A stretch of DNA of 60,232 nucleotides, taken from NCBI GenBank assembly GCA_028280115.1, contig JANQMJ010000029.1, forward strand, positions 1 through 60,232, written 5' to 3'. Positions within the stretch are counted from its first letter, which is position 1. Each line of letters begins with the position of its first letter. Shown here piece by piece: positions 37,651-47,324 of this stretch. The translations under genes and the position numbers were made by a program. This stretch comes from Parvularculaceae bacterium. Lineage in GTDB: Bacteria > Pseudomonadota > Alphaproteobacteria > Caulobacterales > Parvularculaceae. The notes beneath the pieces were generated by a model. The model saw only the letters and a list, made by a program, of their open reading frames with translations, searched no databases and was not told the DNA's origin.

Positions 37651-38124
37651 TCAAATCTCTATGTCCTGGTTAAGACCTGTCCCGCCCTCGGCGTTATCGG
37701 CACCGAATGAGACGATGCGCGGCCCTTGCGTCAAGCCCGATTCATCTGTCAGCGGGGGAAAGTAACGATAAGGATTGCCCCAGGGATCGGCCGGCAGATC
37801 GCCGTCGACATAAGGGCCGAACCAGGATGCGCGAACCGCAACGTCAGCCGGCGGCGCAATCAGCAGCGAAAGACCCTCTTCCGCTGTCGGATAACGACCG
37901 ATATCAAGGCGCATGGCGTCCAAAGATGTCTTTAAAGACCGCGCCTGGGCCTTTGCCGTGGTGATTTTCGAACGATCGACCTGATTAAACAGCCGCGGCG
38001 CAACAAGCGTGGCGAGGACGGCCATGATCGTCAGGACGACGAGAATCTCAAGGAGCGAATATCCGCCCTGCCCGCGTGGGGACGAAGACCGTCGATTTTG
38101 CGACAGATGCGACCGGATACGCAT
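37651..38124 (-). CDS. gspG: Type II secretion major pseudopilin GspG
   Basis: This 157-aa protein is the main subunit of the pseudopilus. The processing site is GQGG/YSLLEILVVLTIMAVLATLVAP, given here by its landmarks near residue 20, with Glu at mature position 5. The C-terminal half has the GspG hallmarks RYPTAEEGLSLL and DPWGNPYRY, which include the calcium-loop region. ATG 38124 has GGGAG 7 bp upstream, which favours it over ATG 38130. The gene overlaps gspH. Confidence 0.93.
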   Translation of the reverse strand: MRIRSHLSQNRRSSSPRGQGGYSLLEILVVLTIMAVLATLVAPRLFNQVDRSKITTAKAQARSLKTSLDAMRLDIGRYPTAEEGLSLLIAPPADVAVRASWFGPYVDGDLPADPWGNPYRYFPPLTDESGLTQGPRIVSFGADNAEGGTGLNQDIEI

Positions 38125-38143
38125 TTTCATTCTCCCTGCCCGA

Positions 38144-39358
38144 TTATAGCTCAAACTGATACAAACTCGTCATTGCCATGACAATACTGATAACGATGAG
38201 ACCGACGATCCCGGCAATAACCAGAATGGCGATCGGTTCGGTGAGCGCCGTTAGACGCCTGGCCCGCTCGCGCGCGTCTTTCTCGAATATGTCGGCGGCG
38301 AAGGTCATCATTTCGCCCAGCGTTCCGGAACTCCGCCCGGTTCGGATCAAATCGACGACGATCGGGTCGATATCCTGTTGCGCCTCTTGAAGCGCTTCGT
38401 CCAGGGGCCGCCCGGCGCGCACATTGCGCCGAACCATCTCCAGATTTCGCCGGAAGGCGGAAGAGCGCGCGCCGGCCTCGCCCAGACGCAGCGCATCGAC
38501 AAGGCGCGCCTTGTTGTTGAGCGCCACGCCGACGGTGCGCGCCCATGCGCTGATTTCCGCCTGACGGAGAAAAGCGCCGACAAGGGGCGCGTTTGAGAGC
38601 TGGGAGCGAACAGCCTCGCCAAGGGCGGCGTTGCGAAACGCCGCGATCACGCCTGCGATCGCCCCTGCGATCATGATCGCAACCAAAAACCAGTTGGCCT
38701 GCATCCAAACGCCAAGCCCGATCACCTGCCTTGAAATCCAAGGCGCCTGATCGATATTGCCGCCGAGCAACGAAGCGAAACGCGGCACGACGAAAACAAA
38801 CATCAAAACGACGATCCCGCCGCCGACAGTCGCCAGGAACGTCGGATAGGTCAGCGACGAGCGCACTTCGGCGCGCATCGCATTTTCGTATTCCATGCGG
38901 TCGGCGGCGTCGCTCAGCGCTTTGGCCAAAGACCCTGTCGCCTCGCCAAGCTCGGCGAGACGAAACACATATTGGGGAAGTTCGCGGATATGTTCTTCAA
39001 GCGCATTGGATAAGGTTTTCCCTGCCCGCAAGTCGCGCTTGATGGTTTGGGTGCGTTGCGCAAGCAGCCGATGCGCCCCGGACTGGCCCAGCGTCGTCAG
39101 CGCATCGAGAACGGTCACATTGGCGCTTAACAGCGTGGCAAGCTGGCGAACATAGCGTGCAAGGTCTTTGCGCGTAACGGCCCGCCGCCGCAAGTTCGCC
39201 AATCCGCTCGCCGTTTCCGACAAGGCGACGTCATAAGGCGACAATCCGCGCTGGTTCAGTAATTCAAAGGCGCGCTTTTTGTCACCGGCGGCGATGACGC
39301 CCGATACGTCATTGCCCTGCTGATCGAGCGCCTTGAATCGAAATTGTGCGACCGCCAT
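38144..39358 (-). CDS. gspF: Type II secretion inner-membrane platform protein GspF
   Basis: This 404-aa polytopic protein contains two T2SSF domains (about residues 70-190 and 270-395) with three membrane helices. It opens with AQFRFKALDQQGNDVSG, typical of GspF, and the repeated motif GEATGSLAKAL / TGRSSGTLGEMM is seen in both halves. GspF contacts the GspE ATPase and the pseudopilus base. It lies 42 bp downstream of gspE and just before gspG. Confidence 0.95.
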   Translation of the reverse strand: MAVAQFRFKALDQQGNDVSGVIAAGDKKRAFELLNQRGLSPYDVALSETASGLANLRRRAVTRKDLARYVRQLATLLSANVTVLDALTTLGQSGAHRLLAQRTQTIKRDLRAGKTLSNALEEHIRELPQYVFRLAELGEATGSLAKALSDAADRMEYENAMRAEVRSSLTYPTFLATVGGGIVVLMFVFVVPRFASLLGGNIDQAPWISRQVIGLGVWMQANWFLVAIMIAGAIAGVIAAFRNAALGEAVRSQLSNAPLVGAFLRQAEISAWARTVGVALNNKARLVDALRLGEAGARSSAFRRNLEMVRRNVRAGRPLDEALQEAQQDIDPIVVDLIRTGRSSGTLGEMMTFAADIFEKDARERARRLTALTEPIAILVIAGIVGLIVISIVMAMTSLYQFEL

Positions 39359-39400
39359 GAAATGCTTATCCGAACATCGGTTTTAACTGTGCGCAGCGCG

Positions 39401-41164
39401 TCACTCAGCGTCCACGCCGCAAACGCGCTGAACCTCTTCGATCGTTGTCTTTCCTTGCGAGGCCTTGCAAAGCCCGTCTTCAAACATTGTCAAAAACCCC
39501 TGCCCGCGCGCGATTGCAAACAGCTTCTGCGCGGACGCCCCGGTAACGATCGCCTCGCGCATGGGATCGTCGAGTTTAACAATTTCGGCGACGGCGATGC
39601 GGCCCCGATAGCCCGTGCCGTCGCACGCTTCGCAGCCCACGGCCTTTCGCCATAAAGGCTGCGCCGGCGCTTCAAGGGGCGCCCCACCTTTTTTCGCGCG
39701 CGCCAGCAGCGCGTCGCCATGGCCGCTTGCGTCTTCGACGCAGCAGTCCGGGCAAACCCGCCGCACCAGTCGCTGCGCCATCAATCCGCGGACCGAAGCG
39801 CCGATCAGAAAGGGCTCAAGGCCGATATCTTCAAGCCTCGTCACCGCCGCCATGGCGGAATTCGTGTGAAGCGTCGATAGAACGAAATGTCCCGTCAAGG
39901 CGGCCTGGGCGGCAATGCGCGCGGTTTCGCCGTCGCGGATTTCGCCGACCATGATGACATCGGGATCCTGGCGCAGGATCGCCCGCAATCCGTTGGCGAA
40001 ATCATAGCCGATTTCAGGCTTGACCTGAATCTGCGTGATGCCTTGGACGTCATATTCGACCGGATCTTCAATCGTAATGACTTTGCGGAAGCCGTCGCTG
40101 ATGCTTTCGAGCCCACGGTAAAGCGTCGTCGATTTGCCCGATCCCGTCGGGCCGGTGACAAGAACGACGCCGTTCGGCGATTTCAAAAGCTCGCTCATCA
40201 CGGCGCCCGTGCGCCCCGTCAGACCGAGCCCCTCTAAGTCCGGAAGTTCGGTCTGTTTGCGCAATAACCGCAGAACCAGACTCTCACCCCAGGTGCTCGG
40301 CACGGACGATATCCGAAGATCGATATCCTTGCCGGCGAAGCGAATGGTGTGGCGCCCATCCTGGGGCAGGCGCCGTTCGGCGATATCCATGCCGGCGAGG
40401 AGTTTTATCCGACTGGCGATGGCGTCGAACCGCGCCCGGCTTTGGGTTTGTCGCGTATGCAGGACGCCGTCGATGCGATAGCGGACCACAAAGCTGTGCT
40501 CGAACGCCTCGACATGAATATCGGAAGCGTTCTCCTTCAGCGCCGTCGCCAACATATTATTGACGAAGTCGATAACCGGCGCCTCTTCAGCCATTTCGCG
40601 AAGGCGCGCGGTGTCGGCGATATCATCGTCATCCTCGACGCCTGCCGTTTTCTCAATCCGCGACAGACACATGTCGATGAGCTGGTTGGATGCTAGATAG
40701 TAAACGATATCGATCGGCGCCGGCGGTCCCTCGCCGCCCTCAGGCTCGACGTCTGTCGATCGATCCGCCAGATGCGCCGTTTCGATTTCCAGCCGCTCGC
40801 GCAGTTCGGGACTAAGCGGGTCGCTGCAGAGGACGAACAGCGTGCGCTGGCGCGCCTTGCCATTGACCTGGGAAGGCTCGAACCAGACGACCGCCCGGCG
40901 CGCGGTGAACCAGCTCTGGGGTAAATTTAATGCGCGCACAGCATCGGTAAACGCACCCGGACCTTCCGGCAGCATATGCGGCGCGGCGACTGCGAGATCG
41001 AGCTGTTCGGCCAGGGTTTCCAAAAGCGCCTCTTCGGTGACGGCTCCCAGGCGCTGCAGGGCCTGGCCGACGAGACCGCCGACCTCAGCCTGCATGGCGA
41101 GCGCCTGGGTCAGGTCCCGCTCAGAAATCAGGCCTTTTTCGATCAATATTTCACCGACCGGCAT
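39401..41164 (-). CDS. gspE: Type II secretion ATPase GspE
   Basis: This 587-aa cytoplasmic ATPase powers pseudopilus assembly. An N-terminal GspE/PilB domain (about residues 1-150) precedes the catalytic domain with Walker A GPTGSGKSTTLYRG near residue 307. The Asp box follows (ITIEDPVEYDV) and then Walker B (DPDVIMVGEIRDGETA). A zinc-binding loop has two CxxC pairs (CPDC at about 440-443 and CEAC at about 480-483). The zinc site is intact, unlike that of Tgt in the same window. ATG 41164 (MPVGEILIEKG) is typical of the family; the longer frame is not. It heads the minus-strand secretion unit. Confidence 0.96.
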   Translation of the reverse strand: MPVGEILIEKGLISERDLTQALAMQAEVGGLVGQALQRLGAVTEEALLETLAEQLDLAVAAPHMLPEGPGAFTDAVRALNLPQSWFTARRAVVWFEPSQVNGKARQRTLFVLCSDPLSPELRERLEIETAHLADRSTDVEPEGGEGPPAPIDIVYYLASNQLIDMCLSRIEKTAGVEDDDDIADTARLREMAEEAPVIDFVNNMLATALKENASDIHVEAFEHSFVVRYRIDGVLHTRQTQSRARFDAIASRIKLLAGMDIAERRLPQDGRHTIRFAGKDIDLRISSVPSTWGESLVLRLLRKQTELPDLEGLGLTGRTGAVMSELLKSPNGVVLVTGPTGSGKSTTLYRGLESISDGFRKVITIEDPVEYDVQGITQIQVKPEIGYDFANGLRAILRQDPDVIMVGEIRDGETARIAAQAALTGHFVLSTLHTNSAMAAVTRLEDIGLEPFLIGASVRGLMAQRLVRRVCPDCCVEDASGHGDALLARAKKGGAPLEAPAQPLWRKAVGCEACDGTGYRGRIAVAEIVKLDDPMREAIVTGASAQKLFAIARGQGFLTMFEDGLCKASQGKTTIEEVQRVCGVDAE

Positions 41165-41855
41165 GGCGATCCCCACATCCTTACCCAACCGACAGATCTC
41201 CTCCGCTAGACCGCATTTCGGGTCTATAGCATGGAAAAATATGCAAGATACGGGCAATGGCCGAGGCCGGCCCCGGCCGGCGCTTCCGCAGGCGATGGGC
41301 GCGCCCTTACGCGCCGAAACATGGTTAAGTCGTTGCGTTTCTTCTCGACCGGCGCGGTTAACGAATCGAGCGTCTCGATGGATATTTCCGCTGCGTTTGA
41401 CTTACATTTGCACCGAGGCTGGGCCCCCGCGTTGCAACGAATTCTTAGAGGAACCCGAGCATGCGCCCAACCCGATTATTACCGCCTTGTAGGGGACGAC
41501 AGACGTCAGTGGGCTGGATATCCATTCGAAGCGATATCTTCAACGTCGCCGTTTGAAAGAGAGCCCAAGGTAGATCGCCCAGACTGCAATGCATCGACTG
41601 CCAGTCAAACTATAACATAAACCGCATCGAGGTGAGGTCTGTCTTCCAGTACAAGATTAGTTGTCCGTTCGGCCATGTAAAAAATGTAACCCAAGTCTCA
41701 ATGCGCAGAGACGCGAAAATTAAGGCGGCAAGGCATTGACGATTTCATTGAAATTTTGGTTTGCTTAGCTGTTTCGCTCCGCTAGAAATAACACCTAAGC
41801 ATTGTTCGTTTTATGGCGTCTAAATGTCAAAACTACACCATTCAGAAAGCGGCTA
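41165..41855. other. Non-coding stretch between gspE and the GT8-like gene
   Basis: I can support no gene here. Open frames on the plus strand (for example 41231-41620) have no ribosome-binding site, biased composition and no recognisable motif. The G+C content falls sharply after about 41600. The stretch should contain the divergent promoters for the gspE unit and for the gene at 41856, but I see no clear -35/-10 pair. It marks the left edge of the accessory cassette. Confidence 0.5.
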
Positions 41856-42614
41856 ATGAGCGATACGAAAACTCTGGATCATTCAAAACCCACCATTCTG
41901 TTTGTCGCTTGGGGTGATGAGTTCATGCAGCATGTGCATGATTGCATTTCCGAAAGCTCCCTGCCGGAATGCAACAAACTGGTTGTAACCGATCAGGATA
42001 CGTCTGTGGAAATGATGGGAAATGACGTACACATCATAAGAAAAGATTTTCGATATCCTGGTAAAGAGCGGAAGTTAGAAGCATTTGCGGGTCTTCCGCC
42101 CGATATGGGTTTGGTTCTTTTCCTTGATGTAGATATACGGGTAGTCGGAGACATCTCTTTAGGCTTCAGCAAGGCTATGCAATTTGGGATAGCGATGGCT
42201 CCGGCGCCGCATTACTGCTTGGAAGAGTTTTGGGGTTTTGGAAGCGTGATGCAGCGTGAAGGCGTTCAACCAATGGGCCAGCTCGTGTATAATTCCGGAG
42301 TTATATTCTTCAATCTACAATTTCCTGGTGTGCGCGAAATATTCACTTTCGCCCAAGAAATGCTCCTAAGGGACGAAGAGGCCCCGTGGGGAGATCAGCC
42401 TTATATTTCTCTAGCGATGGAAAAAATGGGGTTCAACCCGTACACATTATCGCCAAGCTTCAATTCTAGAGGATTTGGTGAGTTGATTAGCGGGTCCGTT
42501 CGCATTTGGCACTCGTTTTACCCAGTCCCTGAAAATGCGAATGCCTTGGAGAAAGGTTATTTGCATCGGTACGAGAAAGGTGCCTTGGTGCGAGCTGTAA
42601 AAGTGCCTTCGTGA
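41856..42614 (+). CDS. GT8-like glycosyltransferase
   Basis: This 252-aa protein has a GT-A-type nucleotide-sugar fold. The metal-binding DxD appears in VLFLDVDIRVVGDI near residues 86-99, and QLVYNSGVIFFNLQ corresponds to the second conserved block of GT8-type enzymes. No signal or membrane helix is seen. The donor and acceptor are unknown. The gene is visibly A+T-richer than its neighbours and stands alone on the plus strand, facing the GT2 gene. Base composition and isolation suggest horizontal origin. Confidence 0.65.
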   Translation: MSDTKTLDHSKPTILFVAWGDEFMQHVHDCISESSLPECNKLVVTDQDTSVEMMGNDVHIIRKDFRYPGKERKLEAFAGLPPDMGLVLFLDVDIRVVGDISLGFSKAMQFGIAMAPAPHYCLEEFWGFGSVMQREGVQPMGQLVYNSGVIFFNLQFPGVREIFTFAQEMLLRDEEAPWGDQPYISLAMEKMGFNPYTLSPSFNSRGFGELISGSVRIWHSFYPVPENANALEKGYLHRYEKGALVRAVKVPS

Positions 42615-42646
42615 GTGATATTTAAAGCACGCAGCGCGCGACAATC

Positions 42647-43600
42647 TCAACCAAGGAATCTTCTCGCTGTCGGCGGAAAGGCCCCCAAATAATGGACCTT
42701 TTCAGGAACGAAAGGCTCGTAGGGCGCGCTGCGAATTCGTTCATACTCATTCTTGAAGTCTTGGATAGGGTGATCGGCCATGGGAACATTCGTTGCTACG
42801 CCGCCATGAAATTGATGAAACACGCCTTCTCCGAGCAACATGACGGGACGAACGCCGGGCATCGAAAGGGTTCTATTCAAAAAGTCATGATTCATTAGAC
42901 CGCCTCCCGGGCTCTGAAAGCCCATGTCGAACCCTCCAACTTCCAAAAATTTTTGTCGCGGCAAACAAAGCCAGCTTAATTCGTTGGGTACGCCGTTCAA
43001 AAAACCCCTGCTCGATGATTGGGCCAACACAGATATTTCAAATAAACGGTAACCGTCGTCTGGCCAGCTAATAGATTGCAAAAGCTCGTCTTCGACTTTC
43101 TCACAATAACCATTCAGCATAGAAACGTTTTGCACTTCCGGCCCAAGGTGCCATGATAATGACCCCACTAACGGATACTCGAACAAAGACAACGCCCGTA
43201 ACGAGTCGGCGACAAGTCCTGGCGACGCCATTCGCGCGCCGTCAACAATTATGGCGACAAATTCGCCCTGGGCCGCATTGACGCCGATATTAATAGCTTC
43301 AACCGGCGACTTTGATTGCGTTTCATGGAAAATGTATTTGAAGTTCTCGCCGTATTTCGTCACAAACCCTTCAGTCAGCGGCGCACTGGAATTGTTGTCG
43401 ATCGCGATAATTTCATAAGTCTCCTTACATACGCCCATTTGGTGTGCTGGACTTAATGAATACAACGTGCGCTCCGCCTCGCGCCTCATATTAAAAAAGA
43501 CGACGATAATTGATAACTTCATCTCGCGGCTGGACTGGCGCAGTTTGCCGGAGAGCGATCGAATATCCGGCAACTGGAAGCTGCGCCTGCCCGGAATCAT
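42647..43600 (-). CDS. Family 2 glycosyltransferase
   Basis: This 317-aa protein has a GT2 nucleotide-binding domain: KLSIIVVFFNMRREAERTL, then YEIIAIDNNSSAP, then the region ending EFVAIIVDGARMASPG, where Asp-Gly replaces a classical DxD. A later motif LEVGGFDMGFQSPGGG fits the acceptor loop. ATG 43600 overlaps the methyltransferase stop (TGATG); ATG 43522 would open directly at the domain and is a real alternative. It is the last gene of a sulfotransferase-methyltransferase-GT2 unit. Substrates are unknown. Confidence 0.8.
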   Translation of the reverse strand: MIPGRRSFQLPDIRSLSGKLRQSSREMKLSIIVVFFNMRREAERTLYSLSPAHQMGVCKETYEIIAIDNNSSAPLTEGFVTKYGENFKYIFHETQSKSPVEAINIGVNAAQGEFVAIIVDGARMASPGLVADSLRALSLFEYPLVGSLSWHLGPEVQNVSMLNGYCEKVEDELLQSISWPDDGYRLFEISVLAQSSSRGFLNGVPNELSWLCLPRQKFLEVGGFDMGFQSPGGGLMNHDFLNRTLSMPGVRPVMLLGEGVFHQFHGGVATNVPMADHPIQDFKNEYERIRSAPYEPFVPEKVHYLGAFPPTARRFLG

Positions 43601-44523
43601 CAGCCAATCCGGTGATCGACAAGCGGCGGATGATGCTGGGCCCCGCCTTTGAAGACGGCGATGCCGGCATCGACGATACGAACTTCTTCGATTAACTTTG
43701 TCGCGTTGTAGACCATGAATGGACGAGGGTGTTCGCTGCGACGATAATCAGTGTACGTGTGTTCGTCATAGAAAACGTGAGTCGCCGCTGCGGCCGCCTC
43801 AATAAAATCGAACATATCGAGGCCGCCTTCTCGATATTTCGGCCAAAGCGACGTATTGGTGTCTTCGATAAAATAGACGCCGCCCTTAGCTAAATGGTCG
43901 ACAAACAAGGCATTGAACGATTTAAGCTGATGGTCCGTGCGGTGCGAACCGTCATCGAGAATGATATCAAATGGCCCCATGCGACGCCCGACGCCTTGTA
44001 AGAAGTCCGCGTCTGACTGATCCCCTATGAATACATACCGACCCTCGTCCGGCGCATGATATTTTTCGCATTCAGGATTAATATCGATGCCGATAACTTT
44101 CGATCCTGCGCCCAGATATTCCGTCCACGTCTTTAACGTGGCGCCCCGGTACACGCCGATTTCGAGAATGCGCGCCTTTTTATTGCGGTATTCGCCGAAC
44201 AATCTTTCGTACTGCCGGAAATAGCTATACTTCTTATGACCGCCGGGATGCGACGACCAGATTTTATAAAAATCGCCGTCAACTTCGCGAAAATCCGGAT
44301 CGCCATGCCGCCAGTCGACACGCTGGGTCAAAGGCGAACCAAAACATTGTTGCATTTTCTCATGAAGCCGATGCCCGGCTGAGTCGATCGATACTGGAGT
44401 CGGTTGTTCATCCGATGACGGAGTCGGCCCAGAATGCAAAGACATGATCGCGTCACGCGCTTGTCGCACGGCGCCAAATAGGTTGAAAGAAGCGCCATCG
44501 CGGGGTTTCTTGTTTTCCGGCAT
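43600..44523 (-). CDS. SAM-dependent class I methyltransferase, MycE/CmcI-like
   Basis: This 307-aa protein has the Rossmann SAM site ILEIGVYRGATLKTW and the acidic strand VIGIDINPEC. FDIILDDGSHRTDHQLKSF follows, then GGVYFIEDTNTSLWP. The LDDGSH motif with nearby His resembles the metal-dependent sugar O-methyltransferases related to MycE and the cephalosporin-hydroxylase group. A sugar acceptor suits the adjacent glycosyltransferase and sulfotransferase. The first 60 residues look disordered. The sulfotransferase stop lies only 8 bp upstream. Confidence 0.8.
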   Translation of the reverse strand: MPENKKPRDGASFNLFGAVRQARDAIMSLHSGPTPSSDEQPTPVSIDSAGHRLHEKMQQCFGSPLTQRVDWRHGDPDFREVDGDFYKIWSSHPGGHKKYSYFRQYERLFGEYRNKKARILEIGVYRGATLKTWTEYLGAGSKVIGIDINPECEKYHAPDEGRYVFIGDQSDADFLQGVGRRMGPFDIILDDGSHRTDHQLKSFNALFVDHLAKGGVYFIEDTNTSLWPKYREGGLDMFDFIEAAAAATHVFYDEHTYTDYRRSEHPRPFMVYNATKLIEEVRIVDAGIAVFKGGAQHHPPLVDHRIG

Positions 44524-44531
44524 TTAGGCGA

Positions 44532-45326
44532 TTACGACAATGCAGCGCGCTCGCCGAGCGCTTTTGTTCGGAAATCAAAATCGTCCTTGTACATTTTCCG
44601 CACTTTCTCCCTCATGGCGTCGTCATAAAAACAATCGAGACCCGGTACGGCGCCCCCGACTTTCATTGCGAATAGTTCTTCGGCCGGGATGTCGCTCATA
44701 AGCTCGTCTTCGACAATCTTCATATGGCTTGTTCCGTGCCGGGAAAGATCGCGCGCGTCATGGATTTCCAGCCCGATGCGTTCAGCGAGATGAACGCGCA
44801 TTGACTCAAAATCTTCCAGTTCAAAATAGTCGTCATAATCCCTCAGAACGAGGAAATCGACCTGCGGGCGCCAATGGGGATCGGCCTTGAGGACCGAAGG
44901 TTTCGCTAGCGCCTCGACAAATTGCCGAAACGACAGGCGATCGCCTGCGCTTTTATCGTTCAGTGCGTCCGTAAAACTCCAAAACGGCCGCTCTCTGGAA
45001 ACGATCTTATCCAGATATGCGCTGGCAAGTCTTGCGAACGGGCAGCGCAATATCGTGAAGGCGTATGGCGCCGCTGCAAGCTCTCGCAATGACGCCGCGA
45101 AGGTGAGGTTATTGCGGTGAATCCAGTTAAACTGATCGGGTCCGTCGATGCAGCCATTCGCAATCGCAAGAGAATAGCGCATTGTCGAGCATCCGTTTTT
45201 AGGGATGAAGCTATAAACAGCGCCAGAGTCGAAATGCGTAAGCGCGTATTGCGCGGCAAAGACATGCCGCGGATTCGCGGAGAGCGCGCCAAAGCTCTCT
45301 ATCGCATATCTCAACCGTCGCGCCAT
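44532..45326 (-). CDS. Sulfotransferase (family 2-like)
   Basis: This 264-aa protein carries the two PAPS-binding elements of the family. The 5'-phosphosulfate loop is FIPKNGCSTMRYSLA near residues 40-54, and the 3'-phosphate motif is LRCPFARLASAYLDK near residues 92-106. It would move sulfate from PAPS to a hydroxyl, probably on a sugar. No signal peptide is present. It is the first gene of the three-gene minus-strand unit and has the higher G+C of the chromosome, unlike the GT8-like gene. PAPS-making genes are not in the window. Confidence 0.82.
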   Translation of the reverse strand: MARRLRYAIESFGALSANPRHVFAAQYALTHFDSGAVYSFIPKNGCSTMRYSLAIANGCIDGPDQFNWIHRNNLTFAASLRELAAAPYAFTILRCPFARLASAYLDKIVSRERPFWSFTDALNDKSAGDRLSFRQFVEALAKPSVLKADPHWRPQVDFLVLRDYDDYFELEDFESMRVHLAERIGLEIHDARDLSRHGTSHMKIVEDELMSDIPAEELFAMKVGGAVPGLDCFYDDAMREKVRKMYKDDFDFRTKALGERAALS

Positions 45327-45459
45327 GTTGATTAAGCCCTATGAATATTTACGCAAAATGGCAAGAAGAGCGGCGCATCGAACCTGATGCATCATCCGAC
45401 TCCATGAAACGTCCGTCCTGGTAGACACGCAGCAAGCCAATATCCCCCAACGTATGAAC

Positions 45460-45489
45460 AAAAAAAGGGCGGTCCGAAGACCGCCCTTT
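45460..45489 (-). terminator. Rho-independent terminator of the 607-aa-frame secreted protein gene
   Basis: An 11-bp stem AAAGGGCGGTC/GACCGCCCTTT (45464-45474 and 45479-45489) has a 4-nt loop that reads TTCG on the minus strand, a very stable tetraloop. A run of seven T follows on the minus strand. It lies 33 bp after the stop at 45522. A shorter T-run on the other side could let it work in both directions. Confidence 0.9.
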
Positions 45490-45521
45490 CAATTTTTCCG
45501 CTACTGCGGACTTAAGTTTCA

Positions 45522-47324
45522 CTAGCGATCACGAATATCGCCGCTGAAACAGCGTCTGACCAACCTGTGCTCCACGAACCGCGGATCCAGCTTGTTGGCA
45601 ACATGCGGGCCGAACCGGCCGTCGTCGCACGAACGCGATTTAAGCGAGTTCGCGTCGTTGGCATTGTCGCCATAGGGCGCAAACGTGCCGTCCGTGAAGA
45701 GCAGACGATCCATGTCCATCTTCAAGCCTTCTTTCCCGACAAAGAACGTGAAGGAAAGATCGGCGCGGCCCCAGTTCGAACTCGGCATGCCGCCATCGGC
45801 AAGGATTTGGCCGATCATTTGCGGGGTCAACATCAATTCGTGATTGTTGATAAGGTGGTCCGGGAAATCGACTTTGTAACTGCCGTCGAATTGTTTCCCA
45901 TTAGAGGCGTTCTCAACGATGATGAGCCCTTTGACATCCGGTACGGTTTCCTTCGGAATGCCCGTAACGCGGAAGTAGCTTTTAACGAGCGCGCTCGGCT
46001 GAGCGACCCAGTCGAACGGACCGAAATTGATGCCCGTCTTCTTAAGCTCAGCGAGATCACCGCCGTCTTCCCTCTCCGGTGAGAAGAACTTGACGCAATG
46101 CGGGGCCGTGCATTCCGTCGGCGTGAGGTTGATCGCATTTTCGACAATCGAGATGACCTGATGGTCGATCGGCCCGGCATTGGTGTCGGTCGAATTCTCG
46201 GGGAAAGCATGGATGTTAATCCAGACCGGGGTCCCTATGGTCTTGCCGCCCTTGTCATGACCGTTCGCGGCCGAGATATCGAACATTGATCGGATTTGCG
46301 AGTTTGTCAGCGAGAAGCGCGCCTGATCCAGATCGTAGTCCATCACGTCTGCACAACGGCTATGCAAGCACACATTTTGGATGCCGCGCAGATTGTCGAA
46401 CTGGAAGGTTAGGTCCCAGGTCTCAATGTCGCTGACGTCGAACACGCTGTGGTGCAAGTGCTTGGCGCTCTTTGGCGATTTGAGGTCGACAAGGTTGTGA
46501 TGAAGATCGATAACGATCATGCCCACATTGGCCCAACGATCAGGCCGATGATTTTCGCCGACCAGGAAGGACGTGAAGTCGGTGTAGTAATCGATCTTCA
46601 CATCTTTACCGCCGAAATCGGTCTTGATCGAATCCTTACACTGCGCGATCGGATGCGTAATCGTCTCAGGAGCGGGATCAGGCAGCAGGGTGGGAAACGC
46701 GTTTTGGCGGTATACCGTAACCTTAAGAAGTAGTTCGGCGCCGTCGACGCAGTTCTTGATTTCAATCGGCAGACGCCAGCCGATCGCCGAGTCGTCGACG
46801 ACCGAAGGCCCCTGAGTCGTCGTGACGCTGCAGATTGCCGTGTTCTCGCCCGGGTTAAAACCGGTCCCGTTTGCGGGACCTGACAAGACGTTGTCCGACC
46901 CTGCGCGAAGCGCGGCGGCGCAGTTCACCTTTTCCTTGAACCAGGCATCGACATCGCCGCCGAGTTCGAACTCAAAGCCCGTGACCGGCGTAAAGGTCGG
47001 CAAGCCTTCGACTTCAAAAATGTCGATTTCATACCAGCCGCCGATCGGGTTGCTTTGGCCGCCCATGCGCTCTTCAGCGATTTTGACATGCGTAAGGCCA
47101 TCGAACGGCTTATCGACAGAAGGCCCGCCGGTGTTGATTCCGGTTGTGCCGTTGAGGTCGTTGCCAAGGTTTGTATCGATGTGCTCCGTTTTTGAATCGT
47201 CATGACTTCTATTGACGTTAACGTCTCGAAGCTTGAGCTTGAGCTCGCCGGCGTGAGCAGCAGTCATAGCGCCGCAGAGCGCCATCACCGCCGAGCCGGT
47301 AATGAGGATAGTCTTTCTAAGCAT
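45522..47324 (-). CDS. Large exported protein of unknown function
   Basis: I do not recognise this 600-aa protein. It has a clear signal peptide (MLRKTILITGSAVMALCGA, cleaved after AHA). The mature part looks beta-rich and contains about twelve cysteines, including an NVCLHSRC and a TECTAPHC pair, so disulfides are likely. There is no lipobox, membrane helix or C-terminal sorting motif. ATG 47324 is chosen because it begins at the signal peptide. It has its own terminator and lies between the two halves of the type II secretion locus, which makes it a candidate substrate by position. Confidence 0.82.
   Translation of the reverse strand: MLRKTILITGSAVMALCGAMTAAHAGELKLKLRDVNVNRSHDDSKTEHIDTNLGNDLNGTTGINTGGPSVDKPFDGLTHVKIAEERMGGQSNPIGGWYEIDIFEVEGLPTFTPVTGFEFELGGDVDAWFKEKVNCAAALRAGSDNVLSGPANGTGFNPGENTAICSVTTTQGPSVVDDSAIGWRLPIEIKNCVDGAELLLKVTVYRQNAFPTLLPDPAPETITHPIAQCKDSIKTDFGGKDVKIDYYTDFTSFLVGENHRPDRWANVGMIVIDLHHNLVDLKSPKSAKHLHHSVFDVSDIETWDLTFQFDNLRGIQNVCLHSRCADVMDYDLDQARFSLTNSQIRSMFDISAANGHDKGGKTIGTPVWINIHAFPENSTDTNAGPIDHQVISIVENAINLTPTECTAPHCVKFFSPEREDGGDLAELKKTGINFGPFDWVAQPSALVKSYFRVTGIPKETVPDVKGLIIVENASNGKQFDGSYKVDFPDHLINNHELMLTPQMIGQILADGGMPSSNWGRADLSFTFFVGKEGLKMDMDRLLFTDGTFAPYGDNANDANSLKSRSCDDGRFGPHVANKLDPRFVEHRLVRRCFSGDIRDR

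Noticed and set aside
41231..41620. 129-codon open frame between gspE and the GT8-like gene
   Set aside because: It starts inside the gspE leader region, has no ribosome-binding site, and resembles no family.
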